A DNA stretch of 64,000 nt from Gnetum montanum (lineage: Eukaryota; Streptophyta; Gnetopsida; Gnetales; Gnetaceae): NCBI GenBank assembly GCA_015680685.1, contig MNCI01000640.1, positions 85,524-149,523 on the forward strand, read 5' to 3'. The position numbers and the translations under genes were made by a program. The notes below the pieces were generated by a model. That model made no database searches, was not told the DNA's origin, and saw only the letters and a program-made list of their open reading frames with translations. The stretch's first letter is position 1, and the number at the start of each line of letters is the position of its first letter. Positions 12,590 to 25,762 of the stretch are shown here, in pieces.

Positions 12590-14600
12590 TACGCCCATAA
12601 CTGAATGAAAACTCATCCTCGACTTCCTTACAAAATATTGGAAAGGTATGGGATTATTGACTAATTGACAATTGATAGTGGAATAGGATGACAGACTCAA
12701 CTTTCCTAGTGAACAGATTAATAAGCATATTACAACATTAGTGTTCATGATCATTGTGGTGAACAATCGTACATAAATGACATCTAAGCCTTTATTTGGT
12801 AGCTTGAAGAGCAAAAGAGAGAGAGAGAGAAGATGGAGCATGTTGCCGCCAATGTTGAGATTGCACCTTCCATTGTTTATCCATAGCCATGCTACCAAAC
12901 TTGCTCCTTTTGTAAACGCTCCAGTTCTAGTCCATCCTGAGTGCTTCCTCCAAGCCCAATCCATTGTTTGTATGATCACCATCTGCACACACAACACAGT
13001 TACAAATGAGTAAGGATAGATAATCCACAATGTAGTTGATGCCTTGCCTCGATATGAAGTGCATTGGCTGAGTTGTGGTTATGGAAGAAATTGGTTTAGA
13101 GATTTATCACTGGCAACTATCCTAGGTGTAGGGGTTAGGTAATTAGCAAAATGGAAAAAATTGAAAAATTTGTGCCAGGGCCCCCATGAATAAGAGCGAA
13201 CCTCTGGTAGCTATAAGATGGAAAAACATGAGGAACAAGAAAGATGAAAAATATTAACAGCAATGCCAATAAAATGGATGTCATGGATGAGGATGAAACA
13301 AGAAATGATTAATTGCAGAAAATGTTTAAGGGAAAGAAGTTAACAATTGCACCAAAAAGAAATACTAGTGGGTCCTCCCCAAAGCTGGCTCATGCCCTTT
13401 ATGCCTTGACAAACCCACAAACCAAAGAGTCCGTAGGCTCTAGGAATGTCATTTGGAAGAAAGAGTTAAAAACTTACCCACAAGAATTCACCAAAGAAAA
13501 ATAATGCATCAATCCAGAACGAACTAATGATAAAACCAAAAATGAGGTGGAAAATGGGAAGAAAGATGGAGAGGAAAGAATGGAATGGAATCCCAAGAAC
13601 AAGGTTGTGTAAAGCCCCTTGTGTATTTTATGGTTAAGATAATTGAGTAGAACTCATCCCAAATCTAAACTCAAACCATATCCATATTTTTGAGGCAACA
13701 AGAATGCTTCCACAAAGAGTGACCACCATCCCAAGAAGAGTGAGATGGAGAAGCAGGAAGTGAGAAAGGACCTTAGTTAGAGGGAACCTTCAAGCATGGG
13801 TAACATGTCTTTTCAGTGCCATAACTAGCGCTTGTAGCCCATATTACTTTATTATGTCTAAGGGGTGTGCTTTGAATTCTCACCTTTTTTTTGATGTTTA
13901 TGCATGTGAACCACACCATGAAAAGACTTATTTTTATTCACTCAGCTTCCTAATATTTGAACAATGTCAGAATGGCAGAAAACCCAAGAAAAAGCATCCA
14001 AGAACCTAAGAGAATGACCACTAACAATGCATCAAATCCCCTTGAAGTCACATCCTTTTCATCCTTTGAGTATTTCCTTAGTTTGAAAAATACCCAGCCA
14101 CTAGTTCATTAACAAGTTTACTTAGAAAAATGGGACTGTACAGTTCCAATCCAAAGGAGACCATAGAGTTTTATGGATGAGTGGATGGCATGGACTCATT
14201 GCTTGTTTTACCAAAAGAACCATACCTTAATATTAGCATCATAATTCAAAGGTAAAAACCAAACATTAGCAATCAATATGATATAATTCAATTCACTATC
14301 ATGAGCACTTATTAGATGATGAATAAAAGTAAATCAAGTAAACAAAGAAACAATTAAAACATGAACGATGGTGTAAAACAAAAATAAGAAAAGTTGAAAG
14401 AATGTGTAAGACAAAAAATGTGTAAAACAAAAATGTGTAAAACAAAAATTCAAAAAGAACTGAGGGCCTAGAATGGTTAGCATAGGTGGCCATCTTCCTC
14501 ACAACTAAGTTGGAAGGAGGAGATCCAAAATAGTGAGCAAGGTTGTCCATCAAGAGAGGTAGCATGTGTACTAGCTATCCTAAGCTCCTGGAAAGGTTTG
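12590..14600 (-). other. 3' non-coding region of E2
   Basis: Contains the family A landmarks in order: polypurine tract and the GATGAGTTTTCATTCAGTT block (12,590-12,625), GTGGGTCCTCCCC (13,370) and CCTTAGTTAGAGGG (13,773). A short GA run is at 12,815-12,830. Frames that look open here overlap repeats or lack coding character; I do not call a gene. Confidence 0.6.
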
Positions 14601-14639
14601 GTTTGTTGCACATTGACCAAAAGTTTCTNAATTTTCCAT

Positions 14640-15640
14640 ACACTAACTCATAGGAAGAGTAGCCTTTAGGGAGTTTTCATGTGGAGCAGTATGCCCAAAG
14701 AGTATCGTTCAGTTTAGTGCTCCAGTCTCACCTAAACTTGCTAATGGTTCTTATCAATATCTTTGTAATCTCCCTATTGGTAACTTCTGCTTGACCCTTC
14801 ATTTAGGGGTGGTATGGTGTAGTCAATTTATGCTCAACCCCTAAGCATTGCATTAATTTTCAAAAAGTTGCACCTGTGAAGTATGTACTATTGTCTGAAA
14901 TAAGTGCATACGACACACCAAACCTGTTTATGATTTGTTGTTGAACAAATCGTGTAGCTGTAGATGATGTACAATCTTTAACAGCAATTGCTTCACCCCA
15001 TTTTGTTATGTAATCAATGAAAATAATAATATAATCTTTTCCATTGGACATTGGTGTAATTGACCACATAAAATCAATTCCCCAAATGTCGAAGGTTTCT
15101 AATGGTTGAATCCATTGTTGTAGACCCTCCATTCTAGCAGTCATTCCCCCATCACGTTGACAACACTTACAAGATTGGATGAAATGATAGGCATCCCGAA
15201 ATAATGTAGGCCAATAATATCTTGCAAGTAGGATCTTGATGCCTTTTCATCTCCTAGTGTAATGACCCCCACAAGGACCCTCATGAGCATATTGAAGAAC
15301 TTGCAGTTGATCTATATTGGGAACACACCATTGAACCAAGCCATCGAGACACACTTTGTAAAGTTGCCCATTAATCTCGATAAAGTACTTGACTCTTTGA
15401 AGAAATTGTTGTTTCTTATTAAGGTTTAACTCTTGTGGTGTTTTTTGGGTGAGGAGATAGGTAAGAATGCTACTATACCAGTTTGTCTCTATGGGTGATT
15501 GATTATTCACTACACCAGCAAAGAGGAATTCATTAGGGAAATGATTAGAAATTGGATACTCATCCTCTTTGTTGTCCCATCGCAACCGACATAAATGATC
15601 AACAACTACATTCTCGGTGCCATTTCGATCGATCATCGTT
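14640..15640 (-). pseudogene. Integrase of E2
   Basis: Inserts element DNA into the genome. The zinc-binding HHCC region is visible (HEGPCGGHY near 15,285, CKCC near 15,165). The catalytic core follows with WGIDFMW (D at 15,073-15,075), ISDNSTYF (D at 14,893-14,895) and GQAEVTNREI (E at 14,785-14,787), so the DDE triad is still encoded. Stops interrupt it (one just before the third catalytic residue, one after the zinc region), so no intact protein can be made. The C-terminal tail fades into the 3' non-coding region. Confidence 0.85.
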
Positions 15641-15990
15641 AAATCAAACTCTTATAAGATTACAAATCATCGTATGATATGAGGGCTTACCATTGGCTTA
15701 TTCATGAGGAACTAGATTTCACTATGATCTGTATGTATATATACTTTATATCCCAATACATAGTGTCTAAACTTTTCTAGTGCAAACACTACAACCATTA
15801 ATTCTTTCTCTATGGTAGTGTAGTTAAGTTGTGCACCAACGATACTTCTACCTGCACAGTGGATGTAATAAGGACGTTTCTAGTCATCTAAATATGTAAG
15901 TACAACTCCTAAAGCATATTTGGATGTATTAGTCATGATATGGAATGGTTTGGACTAGTCAGGAGCTTGTAGAATGGGTGTTTCTACTAG
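15640..15990 (-). pseudogene. RNase H of E2
   Basis: Degrades the RNA strand during reverse transcription. Visible segments are KPFHIMTNTSKYALGVVLTY, IVGAQLNYTTIEKELMVVVF and VYIHTDHSEI, as expected between RT and integrase in Ty3/gypsy pol. Stops replace two or three codons. Close to the plus-strand scrap at 8.4-8.7 kb. Confidence 0.8.
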
Positions 15991-17090
15991 GTTTTTTTTA
16001 GAGTTTGGAAAGCTAATTCACATTCCTTGGTCCACTCGAAAGGTCTTTTTCATTAATTCCACCAATGGTTTGGCAATCTTTGAAAAGTTCTCAATAAATC
16101 TCCTATAGTAGCCAGTATGTCCAAGGAATGATTGAATATCTTTGACAATTTCTGGTTGATGGGTAATTTCTTGGATAATTTTGATTTTCTTGGGGTCTAC
16201 CTCTATCCCTGTGTGTGAGATTTTGTGTCCTAGTACTATGCCTTCTTGGACAATGAAATGGCTTTTCTACTAGTTGAGCCTCAAATCGGTTTCTACACAC
16301 TTTTAAACACTTGCTCTAACCAGTCCAAGGATTGATCAAAGTTTTCTCCATAAGTGGAGAAGTCATCCATAAAGACCTCCATGCCATTCCCTATCTAGTA
16401 TTGGAATATTCTTAGAACTAGTTGGTGAAATGTTGCAGGGGAATTGCACAAGCCAAACGACATTTGTTTGTATGTGAATGTTCCCCAAGGACTAGTGAAT
16501 GTAGTCTTGGCTTGGTCTTTTGGGGCTATTTGTATTTGGTTATATCTGCTATATCCACCCAAAAAACTATAATAGCGATGCCCTGCGATGGTGTCTAAGA
16601 CTTGGTTGACAAATGGAAATGGAAAGTGATCTTTGAATGTTGCCATATTTAGTAGCCTAAAATATATGCAAACCCTCCATTTTCTTTCCTTTTTAGGCAC
16701 AATAACTAAGGAGCTAACCCATTCACTATTAGCAATGGAGTATATGAACCTAGCCTTGAGAAGCTGTTTGATTTCTTCCTTAACTACTTGCTTCAGCTTA
16801 GGGTTCAATCACCTCTGTGGTTGTCTTTGAGGCTTCATGAAGGGGTCAGTGTAAATTCTATGTTAGCATATCCTAGGATCTATTCTAGTTAATTCAGGAT
16901 ATGACCAAGCAAAGGCTTTTGACCATTTATTTATTACCTTCAGTACTTCTTCTTTTTGTTGAGGAGCAAGCTTAGCATTGATAATTACCAGTTTTTCATT
17001 TTTAAGGAACGTGTATTCCATATCGATGGGCAATGGTTTTAGCTCAAGGGGCTCCTGCTTAAATTTCTTAGGGATTTCCAACTTTCTTAG
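15990..17090 (-). pseudogene. Reverse transcriptase of E2
   Basis: Copies element RNA into DNA. The N-terminal approach (LEIPKKFKQEPLELKPLP near 17,075) leads to the fingers/palm: LLKARFIYSIANSEWVSSLV, then DHFPFPFVNQVLDTIAGHRY, SPWGTFTYKQMSFGLCNSPA and FMDDFSTYG. The YxDD motif survives as FMDD at 16,362-16,373. The palm motif A that normally reads LDGYS is LGGYS (codon at 16,557-16,559), so one catalytic Asp is lost. Stops also occur, for example just before FMDD. The sequence style is that of the plant Tat/Athila branch, which fits the tRNA-Asp primer site. Confidence 0.88.
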
Positions 17091-17239
17091 TTGATATTTT
17101 CAAGGTTAAGACTTGGAAGTTGGTGGTGGACTTGCTTTAATGTGTCTATGCTATCGATGTAAGCCTAAGTCAAACCCTCAGTTGGTTCCATGCATATGAG
17201 TGAATTGCTTTCTTGATCAGCTGTTAGCCACTGGGTGTC

Positions 17240-17990
17240 TTCCTATTGTGTGGATGCTGCATATAGGTATCTTTGTATGTTAATTACTCTTGCACACTGA
17301 TTGCATGCAGGTAATGCTAAAATTTGCACAAACCATGCCCTATGCACGCAATTACACCCTATGTCACTATATGTGATGCATGGAACTTTCTTCTTCTCAA
17401 TCTTTCCAAATGTATTTTCCTCTGATATTTCTAGGGAAATATCATGGATTCCTAGGCGTGTGTCGATGGTGCTTAGCCATGCTCTTCCCATTATTATTGG
17501 GAAGTCCCCCTTACCGTTGTTTACCTGAATCACTAGGAAGTCAGCTGGGTATGACCATCCACAAATAGTGGTAGCAATGTCTTCCACTAGTCCCAATGGG
17601 ACTAGTGATGGACTGGTCGACCAACTCAAGATGGATGTTGCTCTTTTTCAATGGAGGTAGGTTCCAGGCCTTGTACATTTCTTGAGAAATCAAGTTGACA
17701 CTGGAACTTGAATCTAAAAGAGCCTTGCACAGCACATTTCCAGTGATTTGTAAGTATATTAGAGGACTTCCAGGATCAGAAAATTTCTTGGGAAGGTGGC
17801 CAGCTTTGATCCAATCGGTGACAGCATATGTTAGCATGACCATATGCGTTGAGTGTGGTGATTGGATTGAAGGGGGCTCCAAATTTTTGATTGATACTAA
17901 GGTGTCTAAGGAATCAGCCGCTTGTGATTGCAAGGGCTTGGTTGGACTGCTGGTTCTAAAGAAAGGTCTTTTCTTCATGTGGTTGTTGGA
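17240..17990 (-). pseudogene. Aspartic protease of E2 and linker to RT
   Basis: Cleaves the Gag-Pol polyprotein. Reads GSPLIYLQITGNVLCKALL, then the active-site loop LLDSSSSVNLIS (17,703-17,714 codes D-S-S; a glycine is usual in the third place), then QEMYKAWNLPPL and FPIIMGRAWLSTID. The E4 copy at 47,550 still has D-L-G. The linker after it (KKKVPCITYSDIGCNC to about 17,240) is the part retained in E3 without the protease. Confidence 0.82.
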
Positions 17991-17999
17991 ACCAATAGT

Positions 18000-19640
18000 A
18001 GGTTGATAGTTAATAGTCCTCATGGCATTATGTTGCTGCGGCTGGGTAGGGATTTCACCTTGCATTGCGGGAGTAGATGGTAGTGGAGCTATTGGTGGAA
18101 GAGATGAGAAGGATGATATGCTTGTAGAATATCACCTCTAGAAGAGGGAGTCCCATAATACTCATGGGCTTGGTAGTGAGGTTGACGAGTGACATGACTA
18201 GTAGAGTCACGTGGGGATATTGGCTACTACACATAATATCCATATGGGTTAGGTTGTTGATAAGGATACTATTGCCTTTGTGGTGGCATTCCCCATAATT
18301 GTGGGTGCTGCCACTATTGATATTGCTCAATTGGTTGTGGTGGAGTTCCACTGGGATAATATGTTAAGGGTTGGTGGAACTACCTTAGGTTACCTTGAGG
18401 ATAAGGTAAACTTTTGGGTGTTTGCCTTTTGTTTAATCATGGGTTCAGTGCATACACCCCAGACTCCTACAAATGTGAGATTATAGGGAAAAATCCCTTA
18501 GGATGGTCATATTGACATATCTTGCATCCACTATCATTATTTGTTTCTGACTTCACAACCTCTTCAATGATGGAAACTTTGCCCTTACCCTTGCTACATG
18601 CATGTTCAGCTTCTCTCTTTTTTATTTTTTTTGCGATCACTACCTTGCTCTCTAAACTCTTCTACTATTTTAAGAATGGTTTGAAATCTATTGTTTAGGG
18701 AATCCCACATTTGATCTACCTTTGCCAAAACTTCTGATGTCATCTTTTGGATAGGCAAAGTTTTTCTATTCACCATCTTTTCGAGTGGTAACTCTTCTTC
18801 ATCCTGACAAAATCTTACTCCCCTCTTCCAGAGGGAAGGATCTCAGTTATTCTCTTCCACACTTTCTCTCTTCCATAGCTCAACTTCTTTCTTAGCAACT
18901 TGCTCGAACAGTCTTTGGATTTGATAGAACCTAAGCTCGGATAGTCTTCCTTGGGCATAAGTCCTAAGGGTTCTTCTTGTTTCATGTCTAAGCCCATCTA
19001 TGAGATGGCATAGTTGATCCCTTTGCAAATAACCATGGCTAGGACAACAACGTAACAGTGCATAGTATTAGCCCATGGAAGCATCCAAGGGTTCATGTCC
19101 TCATTTCCAGCCTTGGATTTGCTTTCACAGGTTGGACACTCGGGAGTACGTTTGGTACGTATCACCAAATAATTCTAACATAGTACTCCATCTATGAATA
19201 GATTCCAGTTGTAAGGACCGATACCAGCTTTCTGCTTCTTTAACTAGTGTCCATGGGAATAACTTAAGGTTTTGTCATTCGTTCTCTATGTTGGCACACA
19301 CATCATGGAATGCTTGTAAATGATTCTGAGGGTCAGCGTTGTATCCCCCTTCAAATCATGGGATATTGTTCATATCTAATCTCTTGATCCTACTATCTTT
19401 TTGGTTCCTTGTTGAAATTCTAACAGCCTCAGTTATGTCTAACATACTTCGCGTAGTGAGTAGGGGTTCATCATGATCATCTCGTCCATGGCATCTATGA
19501 TGCATATGTTGTTCCCTACTCTTCCTTCTTCTATGTCGTGACTCTCTAGATTGCCCTCATCCCCTTTCCTGGCTATTTCATCTATGACTTCAACTTTGCC
19601 TACCTTTATCCCCATGGCCTTTTTATAAGTGCTAGAAAGG
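18000..19640 (-). pseudogene. gag of E2, N-terminus missing
   Basis: Gag core with DMNNIP near 19,375, HLQAFHDVC, LKLFPWTLV and QLCHLIDGLRHETRRTL (about 19,010), then a charged helix and a zinc knuckle CKICQYDHPKGFFP near 18,510: two Cys and a His are present but the last Cys is Phe. A Pro/Gln/Tyr-rich tail runs into protease. An Arg/Ser-rich N-terminal piece starts at about 19,640; the family start (MSLSQ...) is absent, because the sequence changes there to the family C arm. Frameshifts and stops are frequent. Confidence 0.82.
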
Positions 19641-22463
19641 ACCTATAGGTTGCTAGGTGCTTAAGTTTAAGATACTAGAAATCCTATTTGAACCTTAGTT
19701 AGAGAAGTACCTTCAAAAATGATGTTCCTACAGAAATGTTCTTTACACCTCTACAAGGACACTTCCATGAACTAAGTGTTGAGATACTTAGCATGTGGCC
19801 GTAAATGGTCTTCGAATTAATGTAACCCTTGATATGGTATCAATTATGAAATGAAGTGGTATAAATCCTCCAATCAAATACAGACATAGCTTACTGCACA
19901 TGAACCAGAAATGATAGGGAATGAAGAAAAAGTAAAAATTTTAATGCTAAAAATGATTAAAGGTAACATCATAGGAAAAATGATTAAGTATGAATTATTG
20001 AAAAATAAATTAAGTGTAGAATAGGCTATACGAATGATGGAATAAAAAAATTAAGTGTAAAATATGGATAATTAACATAAAATATTAAAATAGTATAACT
20101 ATAATGTGAAAGGAAGGATCTCATTTTCCTTCCCAAACAATGGAGTTTTTATGCTTAAAAAATAACCACATATAAAAAGATCGAAAATTTGACTAAGTGT
20201 AAAATGCTAAAAATTTGACTAAGTATAAAATGTGATGTAGGAGATACAAGAAAAATTCTAAATATAAAACTTGTATAAAAGGATATAAAATGTTGAAATA
20301 TTAAGATTATTATGTAGGAATAAGGATGTCAAATTCCTTCCAAAAAATAGATATTTTTATGGAAAAATTCTACATATAGAATGTAAGTAAATGAGGGTAA
20401 AATAATAAAAGTGAGATAATTCAATATGGGGGAAAGATCCCAAATCCTTTCCTAAACAATAGAATACTTTATTCGTAAGTTGTGAAGTGTTCGCCTCCTA
20501 TGGAGGGCCAAACTACAAATGATGGGAGAAAAACATAAGTGTGATAGAATTGATCAAAGAAACTCAAATCTTAAGCAAAATATAAATTTAGAGGATGGAA
20601 TTGAACCTCTGGAACATTAGGCGATGAATGAAAATTCTATAGGCATGATTTAGAATTAATTTCATGCCAAAATAGAGCTTTTTCAACCAAGGTTATTATT
20701 ACTAACATTGAAGCTAAAAAATTTCTAACTCTGGAAGGTGCTAGAAAAACCTAAAAATTCTATCTTTGAAACTAACACTAAATTCTTAATAACTCTATCT
20801 ATAGAAGTAACAATAAAGGTGCAAAAGATGACAAAGGAGCATGTGGGTGCTACAGTGGTGGCAAGAGCTTGTGCTTTTGATCTCTTCAAATTTGAAAATT
20901 GCTCTCAAATATCAAAAGACTTTACCTAAAACTTGTGTTTTAAGCTTGTATTTATAGGCCCAAAGTTGCTAAATTTAACTTAGGATTGCTAAAATTGAAC
21001 TCTGAATTAATTGTGACTTATCGTCGAGTTCAAAAATAGCAAGTATAATCTTTGATTTTAGCAAACACAACAACCTATTAAGGTGACACTGACACTGAAA
21101 TTAACATTAACACTCATGTAGACATTGATGCTAATGCAGGTGCATCAATGCTAGCTTTCAAAGATAGGAAAATTTTGACAAATTTTTTGGCCAAAAATTC
21201 AAACTCTAAAAAGGCTGATCTTGATATGTGTTAATATGGTAATTTTGAAGTGCCAAGAGATCTGTAGACTAGTGGAAAGTTATAACCTTGGTATATAGGA
21301 TGATTTAGAAATGCCAAGATGAGTTCCAATCTTGTGAGTATCCCATAGTTAGCCAAAAATGCTATTTTTCTAAGTTTCAAAAAATTTGCAAAAAGTGCAA
21401 ATTCTAAAAGCTTGGAGTGCTAACACTACTACTAATGAGTAGTCTTGGCCTTTGGGATCCATGATGCATGTCAATACATATTTTTTGTGAGATTTGAAAT
21501 CTTCATTGATGATGATATTGGTGCTCACATTGACCCTGATGTTGACACAATGTTAGCATCAATGATACCCTAGGATGGCCAAAATTAACCCCAAAATACA
21601 TTAGGATGAAAATTTTGAAGCACTGAGAGATCCATAGACTAGTGGAAAGCTATGAACTTGGTTTATGGGATTGTTCAAGGATGCCAAGATGAGTTCCACT
21701 CTTGCTAGTGTTTTACACTTAGCCAAAATGCTAATTTTCCCAAATTTAGAAAACTTGTAAAAAAGTGCAAATTGTGGAAGCTTGGAGTGCTAAAACTACT
21801 ATCGATGAGTCATCTTGAAATTGGGGGTCCATGGCACATGTAAAAACATAGTTTCAATAAGATTTTAAAGTTTCAATGATGGTGATATCAGCATTGATGC
21901 TAATGCAGCATTAGCATAAGTTCCCAAAGTTAGCAAAAATCTTGACAATTTTCAAAATTTTTCTAAAGTTATTGGAATTGATGCCGAAAAGTTTGGATAT
22001 GACCCAGAATGGTCCTTGGAGGTCTTGAAAGGTTAAAAATATATCTTTTTAGGCTATTTTGGGGCATTTTTCTTCACAATGTCAAAGAAAACACAATTTG
22101 ACATCCTTCCACCACCAACACTTCAAAATATTTTAACCTTTGGGTCTTGGGGTCAAACTGCTAGATTTGCCAAATTTAAGTTCTATGAAACTGAGAGAGC
22201 TTAGGATGTACCATTGGTGATCTTGCATGATGTAGAATCTACAATGGTGCCAACACTTAAAAAAATTTTGGTTCCAAAGTTTTTCGAAGATCATGAAATG
22301 AAACTAAGTGTGGTCTCAATGCTGTACCCCCTTTTTTACTTCACTTTGAAATGAAAATAAGTGTGATTTTAACATCCTTTCATGAGGATTTAAGCACAAA
22401 ATCCTCAAAATACATTATCACAACACATTCTTAGCTCCTAGAGATCATAAAAAATCATGTAAG
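19641..22463 (-). repeat. Left arm of a long inverted repeat (family C)
   Basis: Matches 29,486-32,390 in inverted orientation over nearly its whole length. From left to right: a non-coding part sharing the CCTTAGTTAGAGAAGTACC landmark with family A (19,688); an AT-rich part; a block starting near 20,470 with TATGGAGGGCCAAACTAC; a minus-strand TATA box (GGGCCTATAAATAC, about 20,943-20,956); then three related units of roughly 370-400 bases, each with a phrase like ATGTTAGCATCAATG (near 21,085, 21,520 and 21,885). The layout suggests an LTR-like promoter reading left plus element interior. The exact LTR ends and a primer site were not found, so its class is uncertain. Confidence 0.7.
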
Positions 22464-22468
22464 TTCAT

Positions 22469-23467
22469 TGATGAGTAGCAAGGTGCCCCTAACACCCAAC
22501 CATACAAATCACAAGCATTCATGCATTATCCAGTTGAATTCAATGGATAGGAGTATTTGTGGCATCTATATTGTTATGTCTTGATTGTAGTTTGCTATCT
22601 TCCCACTTAGACTAGTGGTAGCTTTGTCATGCATGGTTTAGTCCAAAGTGAGGCATATGATAATTGATGTTGTTTTGGCCTTATGATACTCCTAATAATA
22701 ATAGAGAAATCAATTACTTAATCTAATTAACAACATAAAGTAAAGTCTAAACTAGCCTATGGGCAATGAGTATCTATTCCTAGCTTGCCGTACATGTCTT
22801 GAACCCACATATCCGCTACTGGGATTACCAAGCGCTATGCTACTGGGCAAACTAAGCAATAATGCTACTGGGATTACCAAGAGAATACGTGTTTATGCTT
22901 GAAACTGGTCATGCTAATTGTGCCAATTCATTAATATGTATGGAAACATAAATATTAACTAAGTACATAAAGCATAAATTACATTAAAAGTAAATTTAAT
23001 CTAAGTCAAAGTGCTCCAATGAATAAGAATCAATCTTGATCTTATTGTTGTTCATGGAATGTGTCTAGGTACATTGTCACTCAAATAAGACATTGTACAA
23101 TTGACTTAGATCCACACTGTGGGCACTCACTAACTATTCTCTAAGACTATAGAATAAAACTGCAAGAGTTTGGCTACTCTATGGACCAAAGAATGCTAAT
23201 ACATGGTGGGATCAGGCATATTTATAGGCAAAAATAGACATTGCATCAATGGGGCCTAGTCAATAGATCATTACATGTGTTGACAGGGCCTAGTCAATGA
23301 GGCCAAGATATCGGAGCTAAGATATTGGGGCAAAGATATTAGAGCAAAGATATTGGGGCTAAGATATTAGAGCCAAGATATCAAAGATAAGATATCGGGG
23401 CTAAGATATAAGAGTTGACCAAAAAATGACTTTTGGTCATATATCCCAGCCAACTGATGATTCATCA
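22469..23467 (-). repeat. 3' LTR of E3 (999 bp)
   Basis: TGATGAGTAG to GATTCATCA. TATA box at about 23,217-23,229 (minus strand). U3 holds eight tandem copies of a 14-bp unit of the type GCTAAGATATTGGG at 23,302-23,410. On the right, the minus strand reads CAGTCATAGGGGTA as polypurine tract. Confidence 0.9.
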
Positions 23468-25762
23468 TACCCCTATGACTGAATAAAAGCTCATCCTTGA
23501 GTTGACATGATAGGATCAAGCTTTTTTTACAAAAAATTGGGAATGGTGGGATTATTGACCGATGCTAACTACTGACTGACTCTAAGTGCTGCATTACAAA
23601 ATTTTATTCAAGTGGATTTATACAAAATGCAAGAGTAACAAAAAGACTGGATAGAAATTAAAGATTACAAAATTTGTAGAGGTCTTTAAGAATCTGCTGA
23701 AGATGATTCTTTTTTTTGTCGCTAGTGGTGGTAGACTTCCAATCTTGATTGTTATGTTGATGCTTATCTAGTTATGTGGAACATTCTTAAAGGATGGACT
23801 AAAATTTCTTCTCATCATCCCATGGATCTAGTAAACATGTCATGCTTGAGCTACTATCTTGTATGTGCTATGATTTGTCCATGGGCATATCCTCCATTGT
23901 CTGTCTCTTGGCTTCATTTCCATGCTTTGCAAAAGACCTTCTCTCTTAGGCATTTCTTTTAGCATCACTTGTAGTCACCAAAGAATCAAAATTAGTTTTG
24001 GTAAATTTTTCTTAATAATTAACCCATTTTGGATTCCTTAGTTTTTATTTAAGCACAAGGTGATGACAACATACTATGCCCAAGGCTATGAGGTAACTAA
24101 AATCATCAAGTTGTTCACATTATCTTGATTAATTATTATTAGTTACCATGATGTTTGAAAATAGGATGTCACAAAAATTTCAAAGTAGACATTCCTAGCC
24201 CCCATGACTAATAAGCATAACTTCAAAACCACATAAGTTTTCAAAAAATTGAAACCAAAGGTCTAATTTAGAAGATGGCCAAGAAATATTGAACTTGAAG
24301 TATATTTTAATAGAAAAGTAGGAAAAAGTAAAAAAAAAAAAAAGTAATTGAAAGTGATGAGAAGTAGTCCCAAAATTATACATAAATTTAGAAAAATTTT
24401 TACTGATGTTTTGGAAGATGTAAAGGTTAGTTCAAAGCCATGATCAACAAAATTTATGGAAGTGGATCCTCCCCAAAGTAGGCTCATACCATAATGCCCT
24501 TACATAACCACTTCTATAGATGTCTGTGGGCACCTCAAAAGTTAAATGTAGACCATGCCTTTGTTCCAAAGAACACACAACTACCATGGTTGGGATGTTG
24601 CACTATACTACACAAGACCAAAAGGCTCACAATCACATGCAGTAATGAGGTGAATAATGGGATGAGAGGGAATTGCAAAGATCAGGATGTAAGGTACTTG
24701 ATCATGTCCATAATAGGTTCTTGTGAAAAATGTGATTAAAATTATCAGCATGCCTATCCTTCCAAGTTCAGACTAACTCTATACCATGAAAAATAACCTC
24801 GCATTAATGTGTTCCCTCCTATCTACCACCATCAGTTCACAACCACCTCAAAGAATAATCATCACTACAAAAAGTAAAGAAAAGAAAAGAAGGAAAGAAG
24901 GGCCTTAGTTAGAGGGGCACCTTCATGCATGGGTAAAATGTCTTTCTAGCCTCATAACCAGTGCTTGTAGCCCATTATTATCTCTAAGGGGTGTTCATTG
25001 AATTTTCATTATTATTTTCTCTCTCTCTCTCTTTTTTTGTTTTTTTAATGGGAACCACACCATGCAAAGTCAAAGCTTCCATTTTATTAGTTGATGGAGG
25101 AGTGATGACATGTTCCAAAAGGAGTCATAAATCACATGAAGGAAGACAAAAAGAAAACCCAACAAATCCCCTTGAGGTCACACCCCTACGATTCCCACTT
25201 GGTTGTTCCCTCATTCTTCAAGGTATAATGATCATTGATTAATTTTAGTTTCATGAAAGAAGAACCAAATTGTTTCCATGAAAAATAACTTTTATTCAGA
25301 GAACTACAAGGATGAATGAGGTGGTCTCACTACTTTACATAATTACTTACCCAATCATCTTAATAGTATAGCACAAAAACCCAACACATAGCGTTGACTT
25401 CTGCATCATGACTTGGAAATATTATTAACAAAAACATGAAATACATTCATTAAACATAAAGGAAATTACTTAAGAAAAGAGAAAAATATAAAGTAAAGAA
25501 AAATATTAAGAAATGAAAAACATATGAAGAATCAAAAATTTTTGGAAGAAATAGGAAAATCATAAAAATTTGTAACAAAAGGTGAAAAACACTTATTAGT
25601 TCTTGAACTAGGATGGAGCATCTCCCCCATGACTAATCTTATGGCCATACATTCGGGAGATGGACTGCACAATCCCCTATCACTATTACTGATGTAATTA
25701 ATCATATGGTAGCATAGCTAACATTGTTGATAGTCATTCAGAGATGTATCTTCATCTAGAAT
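23468..25762 (-). other. 3' non-coding region of E3
   Basis: Family A landmarks recur: GTGGATCCTCCCC (24,463), CCTTAGTTAGAGGGGCACC (24,903), CCCCCATGACTAA (25,625). A CT microsatellite lies at 25,017-25,031. No coding frame is supported. Confidence 0.6.

Noticed and set aside
12306-12600. Open frames on both strands reading valine/threonine-rich repeats
   Set aside because: They are translations of the tandem array in the E2 LTR; both strands are open because the unit lacks stops. Not a gene.
11552-22468. E2 plus left family C arm as a single complete element with mismatched LTRs
   Set aside because: E2 gag lacks its N-terminus exactly where the arm begins at 19,640, and no primer site is found; a truncation junction explains it better.
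23302-23410. CRISPR-like short repeat array
   Set aside because: 14-bp units are directly tandem with no spacers and lie in an LTR promoter of a plant retroelement.
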